Source: Frankia torreyi
GTDB lineage: Bacteria; Actinomycetota; Actinomycetes; Frankiales; Frankiaceae
Assembly (NCBI RefSeq): GCF_000948395.1
Contig: NZ_JYFN01000002.1
Location: 93,658 to 139,962, forward strand
Reading direction: 5' to 3'
DNA length: 46,305 nucleotides
Below the pieces are notes generated by a model. That model was not told the origin of the DNA, searched no databases, and saw only the letters and a list, made by a program, of their open reading frames with translations. Both the position numbers and the translations under genes were made by a program. Positions 1-8,010 of this stretch are shown here, piece by piece (position 1 is the stretch's first letter; each line of letters opens with the position of its first letter).

Positions 1-152
1 GACGGGTCGCTTGCCCGCGGCGGCTCGATGCCGGTCCGGGGCTGGGGCGGGACGGCGGCGGGCTGGGTCGGCGCGGCGGCGGTGTCGCCGGTCGCCTGGG
101 CCGTGGGGCTTCCGGTGGCCGGCGTGGGGGTCACCCGACCAGTTTCTGTCAC
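1..152 (-). CDS. N-terminus of a protein running off the left edge (partial, tentative)
   Basis: From a GTG at 152 on the minus strand the frame stays open to the window edge with almost every codon ending in G or C, as in real genes here. A second in-frame GTG lies at 134. The visible 50 residues are rich in Pro, Ala and Thr with no recognisable domain, so they would be a disordered N-terminal tail. No clear Shine-Dalgarno is visible before either GTG. The neighbouring amidohydrolase is on the same strand and ends 166 nt upstream. The plus-strand frame over the same bases is Gly/Trp-rich and looks like a shadow. The function cannot be judged from what is inside the window. Confidence 0.4.
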   Translation of the reverse strand, partial: MTETGRVTPTPATGSPTAQATGDTAAAPTQPAAVPPQPRTGIEPPRASDP

Positions 153-318
153 GCGGGCCGCGCTGACCACGCCGCCCCTGACCCGAAGGGGGCTCGAAGT
201 GTGGTGGCGGTGTGGCCTGGCGGTGGGGTGGGGCTGGTTGGTGGTGGTTCACCTCTCGACGTTATCGAACATCTGTGCGAATATGGGATTGGTTTCGGGG
301 TGGGGGTGAGCGTGGAGT

Positions 319-1920
319 TCAGTGTGGGGTGTCGTGCAGGATGCGGCCGCGCAGCACGGTGCGCCGGCAGCGGGGGGTGGGGCCGGTGAGGTCGGGCAGG
401 CCGGCGACGGCGCCGCGGGGGTCGGTGGACCAGGCGGCGATGCGGGTGTCGGGGGCCTGGACGACGAGGTCGCCGTGGTGGTCCCAGACGGCGTAGGTGG
501 CGGGGTGGCCGGGGGCGAGGATGCCGTGGCCGTCGGTGTCGGCGCGGGCGGCGCGCCAGCCGCCGCGGCTGGCGGCGGTGAAGGCGGCGCGGGCGGAGAT
601 GCGGGCGGCGGGGGTGTGGTGGTGTGCGGCGGCGCGGATGGCGCCCCAGGGGTCCAGGGGGGTGACGGGGGCGTCGGAGGAGAAGGCCAGCGTGATGCCG
701 GCGCGGGTCATGGCGGCGTAGGGGTTCATGGCGCTGGCGCGGGTGGGGCCGAGGCGGGTGGCGTACATGCCGTCCTCGCCGCCCCAGCGGGCGTCGAAGG
801 CGGGTTGGGCGCTGACGATGATGCCGAGGGCGGCCAGGCGTGGGAGGTGGTCGGTGGTGGTCATCTCGGCGTGTTCGAGGCGGTGGCGGCCGGCGGCGAT
901 GCGGGCGAGTCCGATTGTGGTGGCGGCGGCCTCCAGGCCGGTGAGCACGGTGGTGATGGCGGCGTCGCCGATGGCGTGGAAGCCGGTCTGCAGGCCGGCG
1001 TCGGTGGCGTCGAGGACGGCGTCGCGGATGGCGTCGGCGTCGAGGTGCAGGGTGCCGTGGGTGTGGGGGCGGTCGGCGTAGGGGGTGTGCAGGGCGGCGG
1101 TGTGGGAGCCCAGGGAACCGTCGACGAAGGCGTCGCCGCCCCAGGCGGCGCCGAGTTCGACGGCGGTGGGCAGGTCGCCGGCCCAGTAGCCGACGATGTC
1201 GGGTCCGGTGACGGTGCGGGCGTGGGCGAGCAGGCCGGCGAGGTCGTCGGCGGAGGAGACGTCGGGTCCGGCCATCTCGTGCAGGGCGGCGATGCCGAGG
1301 GCGGCGGCGTGGGTGCGGGTGGTCTGCCAGGCGTGGCGGCGCTGGCTGGGGGTCAGGGTGGTGTCGGCGGTGCGGCGGGCGGCGTGGTGGGCGGTGCCGG
1401 TGACGAGGCCGTCGGGGTGCCAGCCGGGGTGGGTGGCGGCGTCGGCGGCGGTGGCCAGGGCGGTGGAGATCACGGCGGTGTGCCCGTCGACGCGGGCGAG
1501 GTAGACGGGGGCGCCGCCGGTGGCGCGGTCGAGTTCGCCGGCGGTGGGGGGTGTGGGGTCGGCCCAGGTGGTCTCGTCCCAGCCAGTGCCGAAGACGGTG
1601 GTGTGCCGGTGGCGGCGGGCGTGGGTGGCCAGGGCGTCGAGGGCGGCGGTGCGGGTGGGGGTGGCGGTGAGGTCGAGGCCGGTCAGGGCGAGGCCGGTGG
1701 CGGTGGTGTGAATGTGGGCGTCGACGAAGGCGGGGGTGATCAGTGCGCCGTCGAGGTCGATGACGGTGTCGGCGTCGAGGGTGGCGGCGGTGTCGTCGGA
1801 GCCGATCCAGGCGATGGTGGCGTGGTCGGTGAGCATGGCGGTGGCGGTGGGGCTGGTCGGGGTGTGGATGTGGCCGCCCCGGTAGAGCACGGTGCGGCGG
1901 GGGGTGTGGGGGTCGGTCAC
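319..1920 (-). CDS. Amidohydrolase, YtcJ-like (Amidohydro_3) metal-dependent hydrolase
   Basis: A protein of 533 aa if it starts at the GTG at 1920; the frame is open further upstream, but that extension has shadow-like composition. The N-terminus shows the small beta-sandwich strand typical of the family, then the metal-binding motif VDAHIHTTATGLAL near residue 65. The later HAIGDAAI and HRLEHAEM segments supply the histidines expected of the metal-dependent hydrolase barrel, and SSDAPVTPLDPWGAI carries the C-terminal aspartate. This is the YtcJ/Amidohydro_3 architecture; such enzymes hydrolyse amide or related C-N bonds, with poorly defined substrates. It is cytosolic, with no signal peptide. 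The adjacent upstream gene is an Lrp/AsnC regulator on the same strand, which would fit amino-acid or amide catabolism, but that link is inference. Confidence 0.85.
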   Translation of the reverse strand: MTDPHTPRRTVLYRGGHIHTPTSPTATAMLTDHATIAWIGSDDTAATLDADTVIDLDGALITPAFVDAHIHTTATGLALTGLDLTATPTRTAALDALATHARRHRHTTVFGTGWDETTWADPTPPTAGELDRATGGAPVYLARVDGHTAVISTALATAADAATHPGWHPDGLVTGTAHHAARRTADTTLTPSQRRHAWQTTRTHAAALGIAALHEMAGPDVSSADDLAGLLAHARTVTGPDIVGYWAGDLPTAVELGAAWGGDAFVDGSLGSHTAALHTPYADRPHTHGTLHLDADAIRDAVLDATDAGLQTGFHAIGDAAITTVLTGLEAAATTIGLARIAAGRHRLEHAEMTTTDHLPRLAALGIIVSAQPAFDARWGGEDGMYATRLGPTRASAMNPYAAMTRAGITLAFSSDAPVTPLDPWGAIRAAAHHHTPAARISARAAFTAASRGGWRAARADTDGHGILAPGHPATYAVWDHHGDLVVQAPDTRIAAWSTDPRGAVAGLPDLTGPTPRCRRTVLRGRILHDTPH

Positions 1921-2212
1921 GCTGGTGAGTCTGCCTGCCCGTCGGGTCGGCTGGTCGCCGGGTATGTCTACGCCGTGGTGCCCGTCGAGCCGGGGCGGGC
2001 CGCCGATCTTGCCCGGGTGCTGCGCGAGGCCGGTGCCGCCCTCGTGCCCGGCGTCGGGGAGCAGGTCGTGGCGTGCCGGGCGGCGCGGGTCGCGAGTCGA
2101 GCGGTGGTTCGGCCCGGGGCGGCGGCACCTGTTCGACGCGGCCCGCGGCGCGGCGCTCACTGGCCGAGTGGCGCTCCCGACCTGTTTCCCGGCTTACCCG
2201 GAGGGCGTCGGG

Positions 2213-2656
2213 TCACAGGGCGGGGGGGCGGCCCTCGTAGGGGGTGGAGAGCACGACCATGGTGCGGGTGGACACGTTCGCCGCGGCGCGGATGCGCTGG
2301 AGCAGGATCTCCAGGTCGCCGGGGCTGGCGACGCGCACCTTGAGCAGGTAGCTTTCCTCCCCGGCGACGCTGTGACAGGCCTCGATCTCGACGATGTGGG
2401 CGAGCCGGTCGGCGGCGTCGTCGGGTTGGCTCGGGTCGATCGGGGTGATCGAGACGAAGGCGGTCAGGGGCAGACCCACCTGGGAGGGGTCGACCAGCGC
2501 CGTGTAGGACGTGATCACTCCACGTTGTTCCAGACGTCGTACGCGCTGATGGACGGCGGAGACCGACAGGCCGGTGGCCCGGCCGAGGTCGGTGAAGCTC
2601 ATGCGCCCATCTCGGCACAGCATCTGCACGATTCGACGGTCGAGATCTTCCAGCAC
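2213..2656 (-). CDS. Lrp/AsnC family transcriptional regulator
   Basis: A 147-aa protein, the usual size for the family. I chose the GTG at 2656, which places LEDLDRRIVQML at the N-terminus as in typical family members; the open frame upstream is Pro/Arg-rich shadow. An N-terminal winged helix-turn-helix (about residues 3-60: DLDRRIVQML, SFTDLGRATGLS, AVHQRVRRLEQRGVI) is followed by the AsnC-type RAM ligand-binding domain (about 65-140), ending in STRTMVVLSTPYEGRPP. Family members bind DNA as octamers or dimers of dimers and respond to amino acids. It sits 292 nt upstream of the amidohydrolase on the same strand and is divergent from the exonuclease gene, so the 267-nt gap between 2656 and 2924 must hold both promoters. 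The effector is unknown. Confidence 0.88.
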   Translation of the reverse strand: MLEDLDRRIVQMLCRDGRMSFTDLGRATGLSVSAVHQRVRRLEQRGVITSYTALVDPSQVGLPLTAFVSITPIDPSQPDDAADRLAHIVEIEACHSVAGEESYLLKVRVASPGDLEILLQRIRAAANVSTRTMVVLSTPYEGRPPAL

Positions 2657-2923
2657 GATCCGGAGCGTACGCAGGTCGGCGCGGGGCGAGGGAGCTGTTT
2701 CTGGTCCGTTGCCTGGTCCCGGTGGGACAGCCGGTACGGTCGGGATCAGGTGTGGGTGGGGCGCGGTCGCGCGGCGCTGCCGTCGTGATGGCGGTGATAA
2801 GGGCGTCGGGCGGGGCGGGCGGTCCCGGGGCGTGGGTGGTGTGTGGACGGTCCGGGTGTGTGGACGGTCCGGGGCGTGGGTGGTGTAGGGCGGGGGGACG
2901 GACGGGTAGGGGGCGGATCGGTG

Positions 2924-3994
2924 ATGGCGCGAGGTCCGGCGGTGGATCCGGTGGTGAGCGGCCCGGCGCGTGAGCGGGGCGGCGGGTTGTTGCTCGCCGA
3001 TGCTCCGTCGCTGTACTTCCGGGCGTTCTACGGGGTGCCGCGTGCGGTGCGGGCGCCGGATGGGACGCCGGTCAACGCGGTGCGGGGTCTGCTTGACGTG
3101 CTGGCACGTCAGATCGTCGAGATCCGCCCGCGGGGGCTGGTGGCCTGTTTCGACGCCGACTGGCGTCCGGCGTTCCGGGTGGCGTTGCTGTCGTCGTACA
3201 AGGCGCACCGGGTGGCCGTGCCCGCCGACCGGGCCGGCGTCTCGGTGGTGGGCGGGGATGCGGTGGTGGGCGGGGACGTCGAGGAGGTCGCCGATGAGCT
3301 GACCGTTCAGCTTCCGATCATCGATGCGGTGCTGGACGCGTTCGGGATCGCCCGGGCGGCCGCGGTGGGGTTCGAGGCCGACGACGTCATCGCCACCCTC
3401 GCGACCCGCCACCGTGGCGGCGGGGTGGACATCCTCACCGGGGACCGGGATCTGTTCCAGCTCGTCGACGATCATGCCGGGGTGCGGGTGCGCTACGCGG
3501 TGGAGAAGTTCGCCGTGGTCGACGAGGCGTCCGTCACCGCCCGCTACGGCATCCCGGGGCGGGCCTACGCCGATTTCGCGGTGCTGCGCGGCGATCCCAG
3601 CGACGGGCTGCCCGGGGTCGGCGGCATCGGCGCGAAGACCGCGGCGATGCTGCTGAACCGGTTCGGGTCGCTGGCGGCGATCCTCGCCGCGCTCGACACT
3701 CCCCCGGCTCCCCCGGCTCCCCCGGCTTCGGTGGCCGCGGGCGCGCGGGGTGGCGCGCGGGCGGAGGGGATGCCGGTGGCGGCGCGGCGGCGGCTGCTGG
3801 CCGCCCGTGACTACCTCGACGCCGCGGTGGGGGTGGTCGCGGTGGTGCGTGACTGCGACGTCGGTGACGTCGACGGGCGGCTGCCGGTCAGCCCGGCCGA
3901 CCCGCAGGCGGTGCTGGCGCTGAGCGAACGGTGGGGGCTGGCGGGGCCGTGCACGCGGCTGATGTCCGCCCTGGACGCGGTCGGTGCCGGCTGA
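2924..3994 (+). CDS. 5'-3' exonuclease (PolA N-terminal domain type), stand-alone
   Basis: A 356-aa protein starting at ATG 2924, with an AGGGGG Shine-Dalgarno about 9 nt upstream; a GTG directly before it (2921) is an alternative. The order of motifs is that of FEN-like 5' nucleases: LLLADAPSLYFRAFYGVP with the first acidic residue, FDADWRPAFR...YKAHR, GFEADDVIATLA, ILTGDRDLFQLV, and the helix-3-turn-helix segment LRGDPSDGLPGVGGIGAKTA that binds the phosphate backbone. There is no polymerase domain. Such stand-alone proteins resemble the actinobacterial family that works in removal of RNA primers and flap processing. The Gly/Val-rich insert near VSVVGGDAVVGGDV is unusual and looks like a local sequence expansion. 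Confidence 0.9.
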   Translation: MARGPAVDPVVSGPARERGGGLLLADAPSLYFRAFYGVPRAVRAPDGTPVNAVRGLLDVLARQIVEIRPRGLVACFDADWRPAFRVALLSSYKAHRVAVPADRAGVSVVGGDAVVGGDVEEVADELTVQLPIIDAVLDAFGIARAAAVGFEADDVIATLATRHRGGGVDILTGDRDLFQLVDDHAGVRVRYAVEKFAVVDEASVTARYGIPGRAYADFAVLRGDPSDGLPGVGGIGAKTAAMLLNRFGSLAAILAALDTPPAPPAPPASVAAGARGGARAEGMPVAARRRLLAARDYLDAAVGVVAVVRDCDVGDVDGRLPVSPADPQAVLALSERWGLAGPCTRLMSALDAVGAG

Positions 3995-4042
3995 GCGGCC
4001 CAACCCCGCGGCCGGGGTAGGGCGTCGCCCTCCCTCGGGTCG

Positions 4043-4083
4043 CCCTCCCCCGGGGGAGGGTTTGGACTGCCCCCGTTCGGGGG
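4043..4083 (+). terminator. Tandem GC hairpins after the exonuclease gene
   Basis: A perfect 18-bp palindrome (4043-4060, CCCTCCCCC then its complement) is followed directly by TTT. A second hairpin (CCCCCG-TT-CGGGGG, 4070-4083) follows. They start about 50 nt after the exonuclease stop, so a transcription terminator is likely, although the T tract is short. The rest of the 3995-4350 gap shows more short GC inverted repeats (for example around 4098-4113) but no gene that I can support. Confidence 0.45.
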
Positions 4084-4350
4084 TCCGCGGCAGCGCCCCA
4101 CCACGGGGTGGCCCGGTCGTGGCCCCGCGCTGGGGAAGCAGATGGGTGGGGTGGTTGTCCACGTGGCTGGCCGGATCGTGGGGCTGCCCGTCACCGCGCA
4201 GGGGGGCGGACGGTAGGTTTCCCTGCGTACCGCGGCCTGGGCACGCACCCGTGATGAGCAGGTTGGCGCCGCGGGGGCGAGGCGTCGCCTAGGGTTGCCC
4301 TCCGGATGTGCACCCGCCCATCCGGATTTACGGCGGGTGCGGGTGCCCGA

Positions 4351-6774
4351 ATGAGGGTGTCGGCGGTGACGGCAGCGGAGGTCAGGGTGGGGCTGCGCGA
4401 GCGGCTCGCGGGCAGGCGTGTGTTCGTGACCGGGGTGACCGGATTCATGGGCGAGGCTCTGCTGGAACGGTTGCTGTCGGATTTCCCCGACACCTCGGTG
4501 GTGGCGCTGGTGCGGCCGCGGGGCAGTCACACGGGGGCGGCGCGGCTGGCGCGGATGCTGCGCAAGCCGGCGTTTCGCCAGTTGCGCGACCGGCTCGGGT
4601 CGGCGGGGCTTGCCGAGCTGGTGGCGCGCCGCGTCGAGGTCGTCGAGGGTGACCTGTCGCGGCTGCCGGCGTTGCCCGGCGACATCGACGTCGTCATCCA
4701 CTGCGCCGGGGAGGTGTCGTTCGACCCGCCGATCGACGACGGGTTCCGGATCAACGTCGGTGGGCTGCAGGAGCTGCTGCGGGCGCTGGCGGCCGCGGGG
4801 GCACGTCCGCATCTGGTGCACGTGTCGACGGCGTATGTGGCGGGGCTGCGTTCGGGGCACATCGCCGAGGGGTCGCTGGCCCACGATGTGGACTGGCGGG
4901 TCGAGCAGGACTCGGCTTCCCGGGTGCGTCAGCAGACCGAGGACGCCTCACGGTCGCCGGAGAACTCGGCGCGGTTTCGGACGCAGGCGCAGCGGCGGTT
5001 CGCCGCAGCCGGGGCGCAGACGGTGTCGGCGGAGGCGGAGAAGCTGCGGCGGGCGTGGGTGGCGCGCCGGCTGGTCGAGGCCGGCGGGCAGCGTGCGCAG
5101 GTGCTGGGTTGGACCGATGCGTACACGTTCACCAAGGCGTTGGGGGAACGGTTCCTCGAGGAGGCGCACGGCGATCTGCCGTTGACGATCCTGCGGCCGT
5201 CGATCATCGAAAGTGCGTTGGCGCGGCCGTTCCCTGGGTGGATCGAGGGGTTCAAGATGGCCGAGCCGCTGATCCTGGCCTATGGCCGTGGGGAGCTGCC
5301 GGACTTCCCGGCCTCCCCGGACGCGGTCGTCGACATCATCCCGGTGGATCTGGTCGTCAACGCGACGTTGGCCGCGGCGGCGACGGTGCCGCCGGTGGAC
5401 CGTCCGGCCTACTACACGGTGTGTTCGGGGTTCCGTAACCCGCTGCTGTTCCGGGATCTGTATGCCCATGTGCGCGAGTACTTCCTGGCCGATCCGCTGC
5501 CGCAGCGGGGCCGGGGGGCGATCGCGGTGCCGTCGTGGCCGTTTGCGGGGGCGGCGGCGGTGGAGGCGCGGCTGCGGCATTCCGAGCGGCTGGTGGGGCT
5601 GGCCGGGCGGGCGTTGGCGCAGGTCCCGGCGTCGGCGCGGACGCGGGCGTTGGCCGGGGAGCTGGAGCGGGCGCAGAGCCGGGTGGCGTTCCTGCGTCGC
5701 TATTCGGATGTGTACCGGGCGTACACGAAGGCGGAGCTGGTCTACGTCGACGATGCGACGGCGGCGTTGCACGAGGCGTTGGATCCGGCTGACCAGGTGG
5801 AGTTCGGGTTCGATCCGGCGTGCTTCGACTGGCGGCACTACCTGCAGCAGGTGCACTGCCCGGCGGTGACGGCGGTGCTGCGCCGTCCGCGTGAGGCCGC
5901 GCCGCGCCGGCGGTTGTCGGGGCATCTGGCCGCCGGCGACGGGGTGCTGGCGGTGTTCGATCTCGACGGTGCGGTGGCGAGCGCGACGGTGATCGAGTCG
6001 TATCTGTGGATGCGGCTGGCCGACGCGGGGCCGCGTCGGCGTGCGCGGGAGCTGGCGGGGCTGGCGGCGGCGCTGCCCGGGTATGTGCGCGCGGAGCGGC
6101 GTGACCGGGGGCATCTGATGCGCGCGGTGTACGCCCGTTATGCGGGGGTGGATCCCGAGGAGCTGGAGCGTCTGGTTGCCGAGGTGGCCGGGGACATTCT
6201 GCTGCGGCGGGTGAAGCCGGCGGGGATCCGCCGCGTGCGGGAGCATCGGGCGGCGGGGCATCGCACGGTGCTGCTGACCGGGGCGGTGGAGGTGCTGACC
6301 CGGCCGTTCGCGCCGCTGTTCGACGAGATCGTCGCCGCTCGGCTGGAGGTGGGCGCCGATGGGCTGCTCACCGGCCGGTTGGCGTCCTCGCCGCTGGTCG
6401 GGGATGCGCGGGCGGCGTATCTGGGTCATCATGCGCGCAGCACGGGTGCGGATCTGGTGGCGTCGTGGGCGTATGCGGACAGCCAGTCGGATCTGCCGTT
6501 GCTGCGGGCGGTGGGTAATCCGGTGGCGGTGAACCCGGATGTGGCGTTGCACCAGGTGGCGCGGGGTGCGGGCTGGCCGATCGAGGAGTGGGCGGCGGCG
6601 GCGGGGGAACCGCGGCTGGTGGTGGGCAGTCGGGTGGAGCGGGGCTGGCAGGCCGCGGCGGCGCGGGCCCGTGCCGCCGTCGGTGCTGGCAGTGGTGCTG
6701 GTGCTGGTGCTGGCAGTGGTGCCGGTGGGGTGGGCGGTGTGGGTGGTGCCGGTGGGGTGGGGGGTGGGGGGTGA
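4351..6774 (+). CDS. Fatty acyl-CoA reductase (NAD_binding_4) fused to a HAD-IB phosphatase-like domain
   Basis: About 807 aa. The N-terminal half is an extended-SDR acyl-CoA reductase of the male-sterility type: Rossmann motif TGVTGFMG (residues 27-34) and the catalytic YTFTK (Y258, K262), followed by the helical region typical of such reductases. The C-terminal half is a HAD subfamily IB hydrolase: motif I FDLDGAV (D537, D539), motif II LLTGAVE, and the terminal DSQSDLPLL motif (D710). The reductase would convert long-chain acyl thioesters to aldehyde or alcohol; the HAD substrate is unknown. The end is a low-complexity Gly/Ala tail. The start is uncertain: ATG 4351 is used; ATG 4306 and GTG 4366 (with GAGGG 8 nt upstream) are alternatives. 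The stop overlaps the next start by GTGA. Confidence 0.87.
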   Translation: MRVSAVTAAEVRVGLRERLAGRRVFVTGVTGFMGEALLERLLSDFPDTSVVALVRPRGSHTGAARLARMLRKPAFRQLRDRLGSAGLAELVARRVEVVEGDLSRLPALPGDIDVVIHCAGEVSFDPPIDDGFRINVGGLQELLRALAAAGARPHLVHVSTAYVAGLRSGHIAEGSLAHDVDWRVEQDSASRVRQQTEDASRSPENSARFRTQAQRRFAAAGAQTVSAEAEKLRRAWVARRLVEAGGQRAQVLGWTDAYTFTKALGERFLEEAHGDLPLTILRPSIIESALARPFPGWIEGFKMAEPLILAYGRGELPDFPASPDAVVDIIPVDLVVNATLAAAATVPPVDRPAYYTVCSGFRNPLLFRDLYAHVREYFLADPLPQRGRGAIAVPSWPFAGAAAVEARLRHSERLVGLAGRALAQVPASARTRALAGELERAQSRVAFLRRYSDVYRAYTKAELVYVDDATAALHEALDPADQVEFGFDPACFDWRHYLQQVHCPAVTAVLRRPREAAPRRRLSGHLAAGDGVLAVFDLDGAVASATVIESYLWMRLADAGPRRRARELAGLAAALPGYVRAERRDRGHLMRAVYARYAGVDPEELERLVAEVAGDILLRRVKPAGIRRVREHRAAGHRTVLLTGAVEVLTRPFAPLFDEIVAARLEVGADGLLTGRLASSPLVGDARAAYLGHHARSTGADLVASWAYADSQSDLPLLRAVGNPVAVNPDVALHQVARGAGWPIEEWAAAAGEPRLVVGSRVERGWQAAAARARAAVGAGSGAGAGAGSGAGGVGGVGGAGGVGGGG

Positions 6775-7901
6775 CTCGCGGGTTGGAGCTGTATGAGTCC
6801 CCGGCGCGCCATGTCGCCGCCCGGCTGGTCGCCCAGGCGCCCGGCGGGGCGTTCGCCGGGCTGGGTCGGGCGGTGCCGTTGCGGTATGTGGATCGTGATG
6901 ATCCGCGGCCGCCGGATGAACGCTGGGTGCGGGTGCGTCCGTCGCTGGCGGGGATCGGCGGGGCGGAGCTGGCGCTGGTGACCGGGCGGGCGTCGGCGTA
7001 TCTGACGGCGGTGGTCGGGTTGCCGTTCGTGCCGGGACGGGAGGTCGTCGGCCGGGTGGAGCAGCAGGTGACCCTTCCCGACGGCCGGGTGCTGGCCGCG
7101 GGTGCCCGGGTCGTCGTCGACCCGGTGGCGCCCCCGGCGCCGCGGGCGGGTGAGGTCGGGGTCGGTGGCGGTGGGTGGAGCCGGGTCATGCTCGCCCATC
7201 GCGGTCAGCTTCAGGCGGTGCCCGACGGCCTGCCCGACGAGCGGGCGGTGCTGGTCGATGCGCTGGCCCGCGCCGTGCACACGGTCGACCGGGCCCGGGT
7301 GGTGTCCGGGGCGCGGGTGCTGGTCGTCGGTGCGGGGGCGGTCGGGCTGTGCACGGTGCTGGCGTTGCGGGCGTTCACCGACGCCGGGTCGGTGGCGGTC
7401 GTGGCGCGTCATCCGCGCCAGGCGCAGGTGGCCGGCCGGTTCGGCGCGGACGCGGTGTTCGACCCGGCCGGGGCGGTTGCCGGGGTGCGCCGCGGCACGC
7501 GGGCGCTGCGGGTGACCCCGCCGTCGGGCGGGTCGTTTCTGCTTGGCGGGGTGGATGTGGCGGTGGACGCGGCGGGTAGCGGTGAGGCGCTGGCGACGGC
7601 GCTGCGCACGACGCGGGCGGGCGGCCGGGTGGTGGTGGCCGGTATCCCGTCGGATCGGGTGGATCTGACGCCGCTGTGGGCGCGGGGGCTGGAGCTGGTC
7701 GGGGCGGCGCGGACCAGCGCCGATCCGGGTGCGGCGGACGTGCTGGCGCGGGCGTGGGAGCTGGCCGCGACCGCGCCGCTGGATGGGCTGGTCACCGGCG
7801 GCTATCCGCTGACTCGCTGGCGGGACGCGCTGGCCCATGCGTGGGACGCGGGGCGGCTCGGCGCGGTGCGGGTGGCGTTCGATCCGGCGGCGCCGTCGTG
7901 A
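6771..7901 (+). CDS. Medium-chain dehydrogenase/reductase (alcohol dehydrogenase-like, zinc ligands largely lost)
   Basis: 376 aa from the GTG at 6771, which overlaps the TGA of the acyl reductase (GTGA), so the two are probably translationally coupled. The MDR fold is clear: a GroES-like N-terminal part with the sequence LPFVPGREVVGRVE, then a Rossmann domain with VLVVGAGAVGLCTVLA and later GGRVVVAGIPSDRVDLTPL. The position where zinc enzymes have a cysteine (GICGSD-like) reads GIGGAEL, and there is no four-cysteine structural zinc loop. It is therefore either a zinc-independent reductase or a diverged member. Coupling to a fatty acyl reductase suggests a long-chain aldehyde or alcohol substrate; this is inference. 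Confidence 0.83.
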   Translation: MTRGLELYESPARHVAARLVAQAPGGAFAGLGRAVPLRYVDRDDPRPPDERWVRVRPSLAGIGGAELALVTGRASAYLTAVVGLPFVPGREVVGRVEQQVTLPDGRVLAAGARVVVDPVAPPAPRAGEVGVGGGGWSRVMLAHRGQLQAVPDGLPDERAVLVDALARAVHTVDRARVVSGARVLVVGAGAVGLCTVLALRAFTDAGSVAVVARHPRQAQVAGRFGADAVFDPAGAVAGVRRGTRALRVTPPSGGSFLLGGVDVAVDAAGSGEALATALRTTRAGGRVVVAGIPSDRVDLTPLWARGLELVGAARTSADPGAADVLARAWELAATAPLDGLVTGGYPLTRWRDALAHAWDAGRLGAVRVAFDPAAPS

Positions 7902-8010
7902 CCCGGGTCGGGCGGACCCGGGCTGGGCGGACCCGGGCTGGGATGGCGGGGGTGGACTGGGCGCACGCAGGGTGTGGCTCATCGGGGCGGACGTGGAGAG
8001 GATCGCGACA

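Noticed and set aside
149-2128. Very long minus-strand frame overlapping the amidohydrolase
   Set aside because: Its translation is almost only Arg, Pro and His, the usual antiphase shadow of a GC-rich gene; the other frame shows the full amidohydrolase motifs.
322-2343. Plus-strand frame of 673 codons opposite the amidohydrolase
   Set aside because: Gly/Val/Ala monotony; it is antisense to a recognised gene. A stretch near 1965-2100 (VYAVVPVEPGRAADLARVLREAGA) looks protein-like, but no start codon with a ribosome site suits it, so I do not call a gene.
2657-4162. Long N-terminal extension of the Lrp gene on the minus strand
   Set aside because: It is antisense to the exonuclease and Pro/Arg-rich; the Lrp family starts at the position chosen.
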